Source: Nonlabens spongiae
Lineage (GTDB): Bacteria; Bacteroidota; Bacteroidia; Flavobacteriales; Flavobacteriaceae
NCBI RefSeq assembly: GCF_002117125.1
Contig: NZ_CP019344.1
Span: 1,612,001-1,676,000 of the forward strand
Reading direction: 5' to 3'
DNA length: 64,000 nt
Shown here: positions 9,155 through 18,598 of the stretch, piece after piece
Layout of the letters: every line of letters begins with the position of its first letter
Position numbering within the stretch: the first letter of the stretch is position 1
Position numbers and translations under genes: made by a program
The notes under the pieces: generated by a model
The model's input: only the letters and a program-made list of their open reading frames with translations
Database searches by the model: none
What the model was told of the DNA's origin: nothing

Positions 9155-11788
9155 TTATTTCATGATCAACTTCTTGGAAATTTCTTGGTCTCCATTAGTG
9201 ATCTTGACTATATACAGACCATTTTTGAGAGAATTACCATCAATATTTATTTGACTATCAGATGAAGTTCTTTTGATCATTTCCTGACCCAATGCATTGT
9301 AAACTCTTACTGTAGTTTCAGTAGTAAATGGTACTTCAATGGTAAATGCACCTTGCGCAGGATTAGGATACAATGCCACTCGATCAAGGTCAAACTGGTC
9401 ATTGCTCAATGTTCCATCTACAAATTGGATTTCAAAGCGATCTTGATTTATCGATGCTGGATCATTTGGGTTTACTGAGAAATTGTAATTTGTAATCCCA
9501 TCAGGTATAGCTACTGTGGTATTAGTGAACGAATCAAACAACTGTACGTCGAGATTTGAGGCTAAATTCAGATTTGCTCTATTAATATTAAGCACATAAT
9601 CTGAAAAACGGTAGTCAACGATGGATACTGGAATTACTTCTTCTGCCACGGGAGCTTTTCTCAACTCTACCATGAGCTTTTTGCCATTTATTGTGGTGTA
9701 TAAATTCTCGGCATCGTTATAAAAAAGGCCAGCGTCATATCTATCTACTTCATTATTGAAAGATGGATCAAACCTAATTCCGAAAGCATTGTTTTGAGAA
9801 AGTCCTTGAGCGAAACGATCTGCAGAGAAAAGTCGTACATCTATTTTAGCTTCGTTTTGGTTTCTATTTACTAAAGTGAAGGGCTCTTCAACAGCTTTAT
9901 CAACCTCTTCAAACAAAACACTAGCTGCTGACGAAGCTATAGTTTCTACAAAAAAGGCTTGACCTGGAATTAAAAATTGTGTAGCATCAGAACTAGTAGG
10001 ACCTGAAGTACCTGAGCTCGTATTAATCGAGACATAAAGACCGTTTAGACCTTCATTAGGATCCCAAACATATATTTGTGATCCGTTAGTATTTGTATAT
10101 GTTAAAGCACCTGCGTCCACGATTGCCTGGTAGGGATTACCAATTAAACTAAAATATCCCGCTTCCTCAGATAAATTATCCATTAACACTGGACCATTCG
10201 TCAATTCTCCGGCAGACACCAGCCTTGTATCATTATTGGGTGCGTTTGCAGGGCTACTGGTTAAATCATAATTGCGGTCTCCTCTTACAAACAATCTGTA
10301 AGGAACCCCAGCTTCTAAAATTCCGCTAGTATTTGCTAGAGGGTTCCATGCATCGATCTGTGGATTGACTCCTGCTGTAGGTGATGAATTTACATAAGTA
10401 TTATCAAATGTAAAAGCAGATGGATTATTTGAAATAGTGGTATCAAAACCATTTGCTGCGCCGCCATTTCCTGTGATATGAGTTCCAACTCCAGAGGTTG
10501 TCACTGCGGGATTTCCATCCTGATCATCTTGCCAGTTTGCAGATAAAGGATTTGTAGTAGTGACAGTAGATGAAATAAATCTGAAGGCTCTGGTGTTCTC
10601 AGTAGCCGCAGGAACGTAAATTTCCACACTTGACTCTCCATTGACAACTAATGTACCGTTAACTTGATCGATTTGTCCGGATTGTGGCGTACCAGTAACT
10701 ATGTCAGATAAAAATAGAAGATCATTATTAAAGGTGGCAACACCGGTTTGGACATCAAGTATTCCTGTAGCTCCTATAGTAATATTCCCGTTGAAAGTGC
10801 TTCCTACGGTAGTTAATGTTCCATCTACCTTAAAATCGAATCCATTAGTTTCAACGGTCCCAGTGCTTATAAGAGTTGATCCACTATTGACTGTGAGGCT
10901 AGGTACGTTTGCATAAGATTGAATAATTTCTAGGTTGGCAATAGTGGTATTTTGGTCTACATCAATAACATCATTAATTACGATCCAATCTTCTAAGAAG
11001 GGAACATTACCATTACTCCACGTAGCATCGGCAGAATAATTACCATCTTGAGCTGTTGCAGCTACTCCACCTACTTTAGCTACCGTACCTCCCGGTGTAT
11101 ATCTAAAATACTGAGTAATATTTAAAGTTTGACTTCCATAATTATTGTTCGTATCAGCAGTACCTTCGTCAAATCCGCCGCCATAGCCTTCATTTGACAA
11201 GTAACCGTTACTTCCGTTTACATAGGTTGCGACAAAATCTAAATTATCTGTTGAAGCCCCTGTTAAGCCTATGTCAGACCAATTAAAAGTCATAGAAAAT
11301 GAGGCAACTGAATTATTTGCAGGGTTACCTACGGTGGTCACAAAAGGAAGCTGATTATTTACAATGGGTGTTGCCTGTGGAGCAGGTATCTCCCACAATC
11401 CTCCGAATCCTGTATTGACTGAGATAGCATATCTAGCTTCAAACCCTGGTGGAAAGTTGATTACTGAAGCATCAGTTCCTGCAGAAGATATCGCTCTTCT
11501 ATTATCGTCATTTTGATCATTGACATCACTATCAATAACATTTCTTCCGTCAGCACCAGTATCAAAATATATGACCAGAAAATCATTAAACTGACCTGAA
11601 CCTGTATTTACTGTGATCGTGGCTGTAGTACCATTATCTTGAATCTCGATGGATCCAGTTCCTATAGCATCGCCAAATCCCGTATTTCCATTACCCTGAA
11701 ACGTTGTCTGAGCTTTTAGGTTTGACGCTAGAAAGAGAATGCTGAGAACAAAACTTATTTTAAAACTCTTGTGTAAAAAATTTCCCAT
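9155..11788 (-). CDS. Secreted T9SS-sorted protein, function unknown
   Basis: 877 residues with an N-terminal signal peptide (cleavage near NLKAQ) and a C-terminal type A T9SS sorting domain of about 75 residues: YPNPAQGAF, VYNALGQE, SLKNGLYIVKI and a basic end KKLIMK. The body is low in Cys and rich in Thr, Ser, Asn and Gly, with beta-strand-like repeats (for example TVNSGSTLISTGTVETNG, a parallel-helix-like run) as in adhesins. I recognise no catalytic domain. It sits between nqrF and the apbE gene pair, with its own terminator. Expected at the cell surface or in the medium. Confidence 0.88.
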   Translation of the reverse strand: MGNFLHKSFKISFVLSILFLASNLKAQTTFQGNGNTGFGDAIGTGSIEIQDNGTTATITVNTGSGQFNDFLVIYFDTGADGRNVIDSDVNDQNDDNRRAISSAGTDASVINFPPGFEARYAISVNTGFGGLWEIPAPQATPIVNNQLPFVTTVGNPANNSVASFSMTFNWSDIGLTGASTDNLDFVATYVNGSNGYLSNEGYGGGFDEGTADTNNNYGSQTLNITQYFRYTPGGTVAKVGGVAATAQDGNYSADATWSNGNVPFLEDWIVINDVIDVDQNTTIANLEIIQSYANVPSLTVNSGSTLISTGTVETNGFDFKVDGTLTTVGSTFNGNITIGATGILDVQTGVATFNNDLLFLSDIVTGTPQSGQIDQVNGTLVVNGESSVEIYVPAATENTRAFRFISSTVTTTNPLSANWQDDQDGNPAVTTSGVGTHITGNGGAANGFDTTISNNPSAFTFDNTYVNSSPTAGVNPQIDAWNPLANTSGILEAGVPYRLFVRGDRNYDLTSSPANAPNNDTRLVSAGELTNGPVLMDNLSEEAGYFSLIGNPYQAIVDAGALTYTNTNGSQIYVWDPNEGLNGLYVSINTSSGTSGPTSSDATQFLIPGQAFFVETIASSAASVLFEEVDKAVEEPFTLVNRNQNEAKIDVRLFSADRFAQGLSQNNAFGIRFDPSFNNEVDRYDAGLFYNDAENLYTTINGKKLMVELRKAPVAEEVIPVSIVDYRFSDYVLNINRANLNLASNLDVQLFDSFTNTTVAIPDGITNYNFSVNPNDPASINQDRFEIQFVDGTLSNDQFDLDRVALYPNPAQGAFTIEVPFTTETTVRVYNALGQEMIKRTSSDSQINIDGNSLKNGLYIVKITNGDQEISKKLIMK

Positions 11789-12009
11789 GGTTATTTGTTT
11801 TACTCAAATGTATACTGAAAACGTTTTAGGAGTTACAAATTCCTATAAAATGGCTAAACTTTAACTAGAACAACCTGGATAATATTGAATAAATGCTAAC
11901 ATATAGATAATTGACGATCATACCGTTATAAGCTTTATTATTAAAGAAAAAGATCAAAAATGGTTAAAGCATTTAATGATATGCTATTATAAATAATAGA
12001 ATGGAGAAC

Positions 12010-12040
12010 AAAAAAACCTGCTCTTAAACGAACAGGTTTT
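12010..12040 (-). terminator. Terminator of the nqr operon
   Basis: Minus strand: AAAACCTG, a 12-nt loop, CAGGTTTT and a further T run (TTTTTTTG). Confidence 0.85.
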
Positions 12041-12051
12041 GTTTGAAGATA

Positions 12052-12067
12052 CGCTTTCCCGAAAGCG
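12052..12067. repeat. Degenerate copy of the 16-bp palindrome
   Basis: CGCTTTCCCGAAAGCG, one mismatch in the centre. Lies between the nqr terminator and the nqrF stop. Confidence 0.7.
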
Positions 12068-12080
12068 AAATCATTATTAA

Positions 12081-13382
12081 TTATCCTCCAAAATCATCAA
12101 ATCTGATGTTTTCTGGCGGTACACCGAAGTCCTCTGCCATTTTACCTACGGCATTATTCATGAGCGGTGGTCCACAGAAATACACTTCGATATCTTCTGG
12201 AGCCTCATGTTTAGTCAAATACTGATCGATTACCACCTGGTGGATGAACCCAACAAATCCGTCACCTTCCTCATCATGTATATCTTCTTTCACTTTCCAG
12301 TTGTCTTCTTCAAGCGGCTCAGAAAGTGCTAAATAAAATTTAAAATTAGGGAATTCGCGCTCAAGCGATCGGAAGTGCTCGATGTAGAACAATTCTCTTT
12401 TTGAACGACCACCATACCAGTAAGTAACCTTACGATCCGTTTTAAGCGTTTTGAAAAGCTCATAAAGGTGCGATCTCATAGGAGCCATCCCGGCACCACC
12501 ACCTACATAAAGCATCTCAGCGTCTGAATGGTTGATAAAAAATTCTCCATAAGGTCCAGAAATTACGGCCTTATCACCTTCTTTCAATCCAAAAATGTAA
12601 GAACTGGCAACACCAGGATTCACATCCATCCATCCGTTCTTAGCTCTGTCCCATGGTGGAGTAGCAATACGTACATTGAGCATGATATCACGACCTTCGG
12701 CAGGGAAAGATGCCATAGAGTAGGCTCTTTCTACCGTTTCTGGGTTTTTCATTACTAAAGGCCACAAGTTGAACTTGTCCCATTCTTCTTTAAACTTGTC
12801 TGGAGTATCGTGCTCTTCAGGGTGTGCTGTTATATCAATGTCTTCATATTTTACCTCACACTTGGGCACTTCAATCTGGATGTAACCACCAGCCTCATAG
12901 TGCATATCTTCTGGAAGACGCACTACGAACTCCTTGATAAAAGATGCCACATTGTAATTTCTTACAACGGTAGCTTCCCATTTTTTAATACCGAAAACCT
13001 CTTCAGGAATCTCGATCTTCATGTCTTGCTTCACCTTCACCTGGCAGCCCAGTCTCCAGCCTTCAGCAATTTCCTTTCTTGTAAAGTGAGGCACTTCAGT
13101 AGGGAGTATAGTACCTCCACCTTCTTGTACAATACATTTACATTGCACACAAGTTCCTCCACCACCACAAGCTGATGGTAGGAATAATTTATTATCTCCC
13201 AATGTCCCAAGAAGCGTTCCACCTGAGCCGGTAGTGATATCCTTTTCACCATTCACATTGATGGTAACCGGTCCTGAAGGCAATAATTTTGACTTGGCTC
13301 CAAGAAGCAGAGAAACAAGTAGCAATACCAAGGTCAAGAAGATGACCACACTTGCCAATATCGTTATCATATTAGAATCCAT
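12081..13382 (-). CDS. nqrF: Na+-translocating NADH:quinone reductase subunit F
   Basis: Electron-input subunit of Na+-NQR; oxidises NADH through FAD and a 2Fe-2S cluster. One N-terminal transmembrane helix (about 5-28) anchors it. Cluster ligands are Cys72, Cys78, Cys81 and Cys113, spaced as in the family. The FAD motif RAYSMAS, the NADH loop GGGAGMAP and the C-terminal [11 protein letters not shown] are intact. 433 residues against about 408 in Vibrio. Last gene of nqrABCDEF; the terminator follows. Confidence 0.98.
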   Translation of the reverse strand: MDSNMITILASVVIFLTLVLLLVSLLLGAKSKLLPSGPVTINVNGEKDITTGSGGTLLGTLGDNKLFLPSACGGGGTCVQCKCIVQEGGGTILPTEVPHFTRKEIAEGWRLGCQVKVKQDMKIEIPEEVFGIKKWEATVVRNYNVASFIKEFVVRLPEDMHYEAGGYIQIEVPKCEVKYEDIDITAHPEEHDTPDKFKEEWDKFNLWPLVMKNPETVERAYSMASFPAEGRDIMLNVRIATPPWDRAKNGWMDVNPGVASSYIFGLKEGDKAVISGPYGEFFINHSDAEMLYVGGGAGMAPMRSHLYELFKTLKTDRKVTYWYGGRSKRELFYIEHFRSLEREFPNFKFYLALSEPLEEDNWKVKEDIHDEEGDGFVGFIHQVVIDQYLTKHEAPEDIEVYFCGPPLMNNAVGKMAEDFGVPPENIRFDDFGG

Positions 13383-13395
13383 AGAATGCTATTTC

Positions 13396-14010
13396 TTAAA
13401 TTTCAATTCCCATAAAACTCATGAAGCCTAGCGCCATAAGTCCAGTTATAATAAAAGTGATACCTAAACCTCTCAATGGAGCAGGTACATTTGAATAAGC
13501 AATTTTTTCACGTATTGCTGAAATGGCAAGAATGGCAAGGAAGAAACCAAAACCAGAACCTATTCCATAAACAACACTTTCTGATATACCGCCAAAGTCT
13601 TTCTGTTGCATAAATAATGACCCACCTAGTATCGCACAGTTTACAGCGATCAATGGTAAGAAGATACCTAGTGCACCGTACAATGCAGGAGCAAAACGCT
13701 CTACGACCATCTCAACTAATTGCACCATACTCGCTATAACCGCGATGAACATAATAAAGCTCAAAAAACTCAGGTCTACAGTTTCATAAGAAGGGTCTAG
13801 CCACATCAAAGCGCCTGGCTTTAATAAGTATGAATCAAGAAGCCAGTTGATAGGAACCGTAATACCGAGTACGAATACAACGGCAGCACCTAAACCTACG
13901 GCAGTCTTCACAGACTTTGATACCGCGAGATAAGAACACATACCTAAGAAATAGGCAAATACCATGTTCTCAATAAATACGCTACGAACGAAAAGATTAA
14001 TTAAATCCAT
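13396..14010 (-). CDS. nqrE: Na+-translocating NADH:quinone reductase subunit E
   Basis: 204-residue integral membrane subunit with six hydrophobic segments, forming the Na+ path with NqrB and NqrD. Family hallmarks include the N-terminal [23 protein letters not shown] and a second-half segment with [12 protein letters not shown]. It lies 13 bp upstream of nqrF and 17 bp downstream of nqrD. Confidence 0.98.
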   Translation of the reverse strand: MDLINLFVRSVFIENMVFAYFLGMCSYLAVSKSVKTAVGLGAAVVFVLGITVPINWLLDSYLLKPGALMWLDPSYETVDLSFLSFIMFIAVIASMVQLVEMVVERFAPALYGALGIFLPLIAVNCAILGGSLFMQQKDFGGISESVVYGIGSGFGFFLAILAISAIREKIAYSNVPAPLRGLGITFIITGLMALGFMSFMGIEI

Positions 14011-14027
14011 GATTGTTTTCTAGCTTA

Positions 14028-14756
14028 TTAGTTTTGTTCAATTAAAGATCTGTTGCGACTACGTTGCACCCAGATGATGATACCCACGGTAATCAATGCC
14101 ATGGGTGATAATAACATCAGTCCATTATCAGAATATCCTAGTGCATACAATCCTGTAGAATCTGCGAGAGTGGTTCCTTTGTGACCTAAAACTTCATAGC
14201 CAAGAAGTTTTCCTGCACCCAACAATTCTCTAAAAAATGCTACCAAAATTAATATGAAAGCATAACCTGCAGCATTTCCTATACCGTCTAGAAATGATTT
14301 CCATACACCGTTACCTAAGGCAAATGCCTCAAGACGACCCATCACAATACAGTTAGTAATGATCAGCCCAACGAATACGGACAGTTCCTTAGAAACGTCA
14401 TAGGCGAAAGCTCTGAGAACCTGATCAACCAAGATCACAAGCGCAGCAACTACAACAAGTTGAACAATAATACGGATACGAGATGGGATCAAGTTTCTCA
14501 ACAAGGAAACTATCATGTTAGAGAAAGCCATCACCGTCATTACCGCAATACTCATTACGATCGCCGGCTTTAATTGTACGGTAATCGCGAGAGCGCTACA
14601 AATTCCCAGTACCTGAACGGTAATTGGGTTGTTATCCGTTAGAGGGTCAGAAAGTAATTTTCTATTCTTCTTACCAAGTAGACCTTCTCTTTCATCAGTA
14701 TCAGAAAGAAAAAGGATCAATTCTTCTTTTTTGGTCAATTCTTTATTGTCAGCCAT
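14028..14756 (-). CDS. nqrD: Na+-translocating NADH:quinone reductase subunit D
   Basis: Integral membrane subunit, 242 residues against about 210 in Vibrio; the extra length is a charged N-terminal extension of roughly 30 residues before [11 protein letters not shown], where family similarity begins. Conserved [13 protein letters not shown] is present. The palindrome at 14773-14788 lies in the short gap to nqrC. Confidence 0.97.
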   Translation of the reverse strand: MADNKELTKKEELILFLSDTDEREGLLGKKNRKLLSDPLTDNNPITVQVLGICSALAITVQLKPAIVMSIAVMTVMAFSNMIVSLLRNLIPSRIRIIVQLVVVAALVILVDQVLRAFAYDVSKELSVFVGLIITNCIVMGRLEAFALGNGVWKSFLDGIGNAAGYAFILILVAFFRELLGAGKLLGYEVLGHKGTTLADSTGLYALGYSDNGLMLLSPMALITVGIIIWVQRSRNRSLIEQN

Positions 14757-14772
14757 AATGCTTGATTTATTT

Positions 14773-14788
14773 CGCTTTCGCGAAAGCG
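14773..14788. repeat. 16-bp palindrome CGCTTTCGCGAAAGCG, nqrD-nqrC gap
   Basis: Perfect copy within the operon, between the nqrC stop and nqrD start. It would be transcribed in the nqr mRNA and could form a 6-bp stem with a CGCG loop. Confidence 0.95.
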
Positions 14789-14794
14789 GGACTT

Positions 14795-15520
14795 TTAATT
14801 AGACGCCATTTTTACGTTAGTCTGTGACTTGAAATAGGGCAAGTAGTTTTTTAGGCGCTCAGAAATCATATCAGTAACCCCATCGCCAGTAATGGTTGCT
14901 CCAGAAATGGCATCAACGGCATTGTCATCTTTATTATCACCACCTTGATAACCTTTTGCAACAGAAACGCCTATGAAATTTCCTGCCTCATCCATGATCT
15001 TCTCATCCTCAAAGCGTTTCTTGAACCAGCCTTGAGTGATTTCAGCACCTAGACCGGGAGTTTCTCCTTTATGATCAAAAACAACACCTTTAATAGTATT
15101 GATATCATCTTTTAGAGCAACATAGCCCCAGATCGCATCCCAAAGTCCTTTACCGCGTAGGGGAACCACGTAATATTTAGTACCCTCTACATCTGCTACA
15201 TAAAGTGGAAAAGCTTGTTCTTCAACAGGTCGTTTCAATTCTTTTTTAAGATCGACGGTAAAGGCATTAACACCATCTTTTTCCTGACCGTTATTATCTA
15301 AGGCAACTTGCTCAACGATGTATTTGTTGAACAACATTTCAGCACTATCACGTGAGGTCTCAACACCTACAGTACTTAAGATGTTTTGCATCTTTTCTTG
15401 CTTTACATTTTCTGCTTGAGCAGGCTGCAGACTAGTTGCTGCAAAAGCCAGAGCACTTGCTACAACCGCAACCATAATTACGGCAAACAAAAATGTATAT
15501 GCGTTTGAATTTCTATCCAT
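14795..15520 (-). CDS. nqrC: Na+-translocating NADH:quinone reductase subunit C
   Basis: 241 residues: one N-terminal membrane helix (about 9-30) and a periplasmic flavoprotein domain. The ApbE target motif DAISGAT places the FMN-carrying residue at Thr209. Conserved ETPGLGAEI and the GLWD motif are present. Two bp separate it from nqrB, so they are translationally linked. Confidence 0.98.
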   Translation of the reverse strand: MDRNSNAYTFLFAVIMVAVVASALAFAATSLQPAQAENVKQEKMQNILSTVGVETSRDSAEMLFNKYIVEQVALDNNGQEKDGVNAFTVDLKKELKRPVEEQAFPLYVADVEGTKYYVVPLRGKGLWDAIWGYVALKDDINTIKGVVFDHKGETPGLGAEITQGWFKKRFEDEKIMDEAGNFIGVSVAKGYQGGDNKDDNAVDAISGATITGDGVTDMISERLKNYLPYFKSQTNVKMASN

Positions 15521-15522
15521 TG

Positions 15523-16905
15523 CTATGCAGTTTGTAGATTAACTTGAGCTTTCTTAGCTCTTTTCTTACGTTTGTTAACATTTGCCTGAATCACATAGTG
15601 ATCAATCGTAGGTGCAAACACATTCATTAATAAAATGGCTAGCATGATCCCTTCTGGATAAGCTGGATTGAAAATACGTATCATAATCCCGAAGAATCCT
15701 ATCAAGATACCGTAGATCCACTTTCCTTTGAATGTCTGCGCGGCACTTACAGGATCTGTTGCCATGAAGACCACACCAAATAAAATACTACCTACAAGAA
15801 GGTGTTGCCAGAAAGGGAAATTGATTAATTGATTTGTTCCCAATTCCATCAACGTAGCATCCCACCCTGAAAGATTCAGTTCTGCTACCGCTGCCGCGTC
15901 GTTGTAGACTTGGTCCATGGTGATTTTTCCGCTATCTACGAGACCAGTGATGAATTCGCTACCCATATTTCCGAAGAAATTAAAGATCGCCCCCATCGCA
16001 AGACCACCCAGAATTCCACCAAGAATAATTCTCCAGCTACCTACTTTTGTTGCGATCAAGATTATCGCACCTATCAAAATCATCAGTGCAGAAGTTTCTG
16101 CAACAGAGCCTGGAATGTAACCCATAAACATATCCATGGAATCAATTCCTGAAAGCACGCTGGATTCAGCTGGAGCGGGACCAGAAAAAGCAACCGAGTT
16201 TGCAGCAGCCCCATCAACAGTACCATCAAACTGACCGCTTGCCAAAGATCCTAAGATCGTCTCTCCAGAAACCGCATCAGTATCACCCTGGTGTACCCAC
16301 ACTGCATTACCAGACATATAGAGTGGATATGCAAAGAATGCAAAAGCTCTAGCAGTAAGTGCTGGATTTAAAATATTCATTCCCGTTCCACCAAATGCCT
16401 CTTTACCGATCAAAACCGCAAAAGCAACTGACAATGCCAGCATCCACAATGGGATGTCCACTGGGAAAATCATAGGAATCAAAAGACCCGTAACAAGATA
16501 TCCCTCATTAACCTCGTGACCGCGGTAGATTGCAAAGATGAATTCAATCGTCAATCCCACAACATAACTCACGATAATTAGTGGCAATGTAAGTATAGCA
16601 CCTTCAATAAATGCGTCCATAAATGGTACATCTAAAACACTTGCAAGCCCCATTTCCTGATACAAGTATTGGGCACCCGTATTCCACATACCAAACAACA
16701 ATGCTGGAACCAATGCAAGAACCACGGTAATCATGGTACGCTTGAGATCCACCACATCTCTAATGTGGGCTCCTTTTTTAGTTACGTGATTTGGGGTAAA
16801 CAAAAAGGTATCAAATGCATTGATAGCGGGCGCATATTTTTCAAACTTGGCGCCTGGTTCAAAAGGCTTTCTTGCCTGATCCAGTTTACTTCTTAACCAT
16901 TTCAT
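15523..16905 (-). CDS. nqrB: Na+-translocating NADH:quinone reductase subunit B
   Basis: 460-residue membrane subunit that binds covalent FMN and riboflavin and forms the main Na+ channel. Hydrophobic helices, the GKEAFGGTGMNILNPALTARAF segment (family hallmark) and the C-terminal half with FMATDPVSA are all present. The FMN-acceptor site reads DAVSGET (210-216); the usual motif is SGAT, so one residue before the Thr is Glu. An internal insertion at about 225-250 (rich in Ala and Ser) separates this motif from the next helix. Confidence 0.97.
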   Translation of the reverse strand: MKWLRSKLDQARKPFEPGAKFEKYAPAINAFDTFLFTPNHVTKKGAHIRDVVDLKRTMITVVLALVPALLFGMWNTGAQYLYQEMGLASVLDVPFMDAFIEGAILTLPLIIVSYVVGLTIEFIFAIYRGHEVNEGYLVTGLLIPMIFPVDIPLWMLALSVAFAVLIGKEAFGGTGMNILNPALTARAFAFFAYPLYMSGNAVWVHQGDTDAVSGETILGSLASGQFDGTVDGAAANSVAFSGPAPAESSVLSGIDSMDMFMGYIPGSVAETSALMILIGAIILIATKVGSWRIILGGILGGLAMGAIFNFFGNMGSEFITGLVDSGKITMDQVYNDAAAVAELNLSGWDATLMELGTNQLINFPFWQHLLVGSILFGVVFMATDPVSAAQTFKGKWIYGILIGFFGIMIRIFNPAYPEGIMLAILLMNVFAPTIDHYVIQANVNKRKKRAKKAQVNLQTA

Positions 16906-16908
16906 ATA

Positions 16909-18252
16909 TTAACCTACTTCAGTTATCATTAGATCTAAACCGTTGCGTATAATCTCTTGCGCTTCAAGTTTAGACGTATTTGTAAAATCTATAAGAGCGA
17001 AGTCTTCTGGCGCTACCTCATAAATACCGAGGTTTTCCATCTTCTCAATGTCACCAGCCATACATGCTTTGATCAACTGCATGGGGTAAACATCCATGGG
17101 CATTACCTCTTCCATCTCACCCGTCACTACCAGCGCACGCTCTTCACCATTCAGGTTAGTGTCCACTTTTTTCTTTCCACCAAACAACTTTGCAAAAGAA
17201 GTTCCTGCATTAGAAGGTACATTGTTGCGTGTAAATGGCAACCATCCTAGTAAAGCATAATCGTTTCCTTCTGGAATCAAAGTCAATGTGTTGTGGAAAT
17301 AGTTGATGAATTGGTCGTTAGAAAGCTTATCTCCTGTCAAAACATCTCCAGAAATAATTCTAGTTTTATCAAGATCAACCGTACCTATGATACTATTTAC
17401 CTGAGCACCTATGGTAGTCTTATAATATTTACGCTTACTTTCCTCAGCATCTGTTCCTGTAAGGGCCACTGTTCTTTCAGCCTGGAATGTACCATTCAGG
17501 AAGAAGTTTCCAATCGTAGCAACATCTTCTGCATTCACAGTCCATACACGCTCGCCCATATTTATAGGATCCAACTTGTGAATTTGAACACCTACATTTC
17601 CTGCAGGGTGAGGCCCTTTTACTTTATGAATGACCGCATCATTTAGCGAATTGATCGATGAATTTTTACCAACCCCAACGTGAACCTTACCCGGAGTAAG
17701 CTTGCTCAAAGCAGTAATACCAGCTTGAAAAGCCTCCATCTTTTGCGATACTATAAAATCAGCATCTCCAGACAGAGGTGCCGTAGTGTAGACAGATACA
17801 AAAATGGATTTAGGCGTATCCTCAGAACTTGCCATAATACTGTAAGGACGTTGCACGATGAATGGCCAGCAACCACTTTCAAGCAATAACGCCTTAACCT
17901 CTTCTCCTTTTAAGGAATTTAGAGAACCTACATCATGTTTAAGGGCGTCTGAAGTGCCGTTAGGAGTGATACGCACTTCCATAATGCGTCTTTTTGCTCC
18001 ACGTACAATTTCAGTAAGTGTTCCTGAAACAGGAGATACAAACTTAACTTTCTCGTCGTATTTTGAATAGAAAATAGGTTCCCCAGCTTTTACCACCGCT
18101 CCTTCTTTAAGGATCATTTTGGGAACCATTGCGTGAAAATCAGGCGGCTTGATTGCAAATACTTTAGGCGCTGGCGCTTCAACAAGCTGTTTCTCAGCCT
18201 CACCCTTCAATTTGAGATCAAGTCCTTTTCTTACTCTGATGTCCTTTGACAT
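16909..18252 (-). CDS. nqrA: Na+-translocating NADH:quinone reductase subunit A
   Basis: 447-residue cytoplasmic subunit near the quinone site. It starts with the family N-terminus (RVRKGLDLKLKGEAEK) and contains biotinyl-lipoyl-like segments (EGAVVKAGEPIFYSK, VSPVSGTLTEIVRGAKR) and the NqrA-specific HPAGNVGVQIH. First gene of the six-gene operon. A TAAATTTG promoter box lies 31 nt upstream of the ATG. Confidence 0.98.
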   Translation of the reverse strand: MSKDIRVRKGLDLKLKGEAEKQLVEAPAPKVFAIKPPDFHAMVPKMILKEGAVVKAGEPIFYSKYDEKVKFVSPVSGTLTEIVRGAKRRIMEVRITPNGTSDALKHDVGSLNSLKGEEVKALLLESGCWPFIVQRPYSIMASSEDTPKSIFVSVYTTAPLSGDADFIVSQKMEAFQAGITALSKLTPGKVHVGVGKNSSINSLNDAVIHKVKGPHPAGNVGVQIHKLDPINMGERVWTVNAEDVATIGNFFLNGTFQAERTVALTGTDAEESKRKYYKTTIGAQVNSIIGTVDLDKTRIISGDVLTGDKLSNDQFINYFHNTLTLIPEGNDYALLGWLPFTRNNVPSNAGTSFAKLFGGKKKVDTNLNGEERALVVTGEMEEVMPMDVYPMQLIKACMAGDIEKMENLGIYEVAPEDFALIDFTNTSKLEAQEIIRNGLDLMITEVG

Positions 18253-18283
18253 AGGATATAAATTTAGGCCTTTTTAAGGCTTG

Positions 18284-18291
18284 CAAATTTA
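18284..18291 (-). promoter_or_regulatory. -7 box TAAATTTG of the nqr operon
   Basis: Minus-strand match to TAnnTTTG, 31 nt before the nqrA ATG. TTGATTG upstream may serve as -33. Confidence 0.6.
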
Positions 18292-18498
18292 GCCATAAAA
18301 GCAATCAATAGTAAGAGGGTTTATTATTTAGAATTAGTAAAAATAAATAGGTTGTTTGTATTTTTTTCCAATGATTTTCAAAGGTTTAATGAAATAATTC
18401 AACACTTTAAACTTTATTCAACAAAACTCCCAATCACGTTTTAAAAGCGGTACGTCATTTGCTGACTGATCAGCATGTAGGAAATAAATTTTGAGTTC

Positions 18499-18514
18499 CG
18501 CTTTCGCGAAAGCG
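18499..18514. repeat. 16-bp palindrome, upstream of the T9SS plug gene
   Basis: Perfect copy of CGCTTTCGCGAAAGCG about 85 bp before the ATG at 18599. Confidence 0.95.
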
Positions 18515-18598
18515 AGATTACTCTAACACAAAGTCAAATATTGAATGCTGTAATTCTAATTGATACAAGCACTATATTTATCACCATACTAGAACACT

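Larger units (their letters stand above)
11789..12080. other. 292-bp gap between the T9SS cargo gene and nqrF
   Basis: AT-rich. It holds the nqr operon terminator (12010-12040) and a degenerate palindrome (12052-12067). Upstream regulatory DNA of the T9SS gene is expected here, but I see no clear TAnnTTTG box. No ORF is convincing. Confidence 0.6.
18253..18598. other. 346-bp divergent regulatory region between nqrA and the T9SS plug gene
   Basis: Holds the nqrA promoter box (18284-18291, minus), a perfect palindrome (18499-18514), and a TATATTTA sequence shortly before the ATG at 18599 that could be a weak -7 box for the plug-family gene. AT-rich; no coding potential seen. Confidence 0.7.

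Noticed and set aside
9155..11788. T9SS cargo as an intact adhesin with known domain
   Set aside because: No identifiable adhesin domain beyond the sorting signal; only beta-rich sequence is visible.
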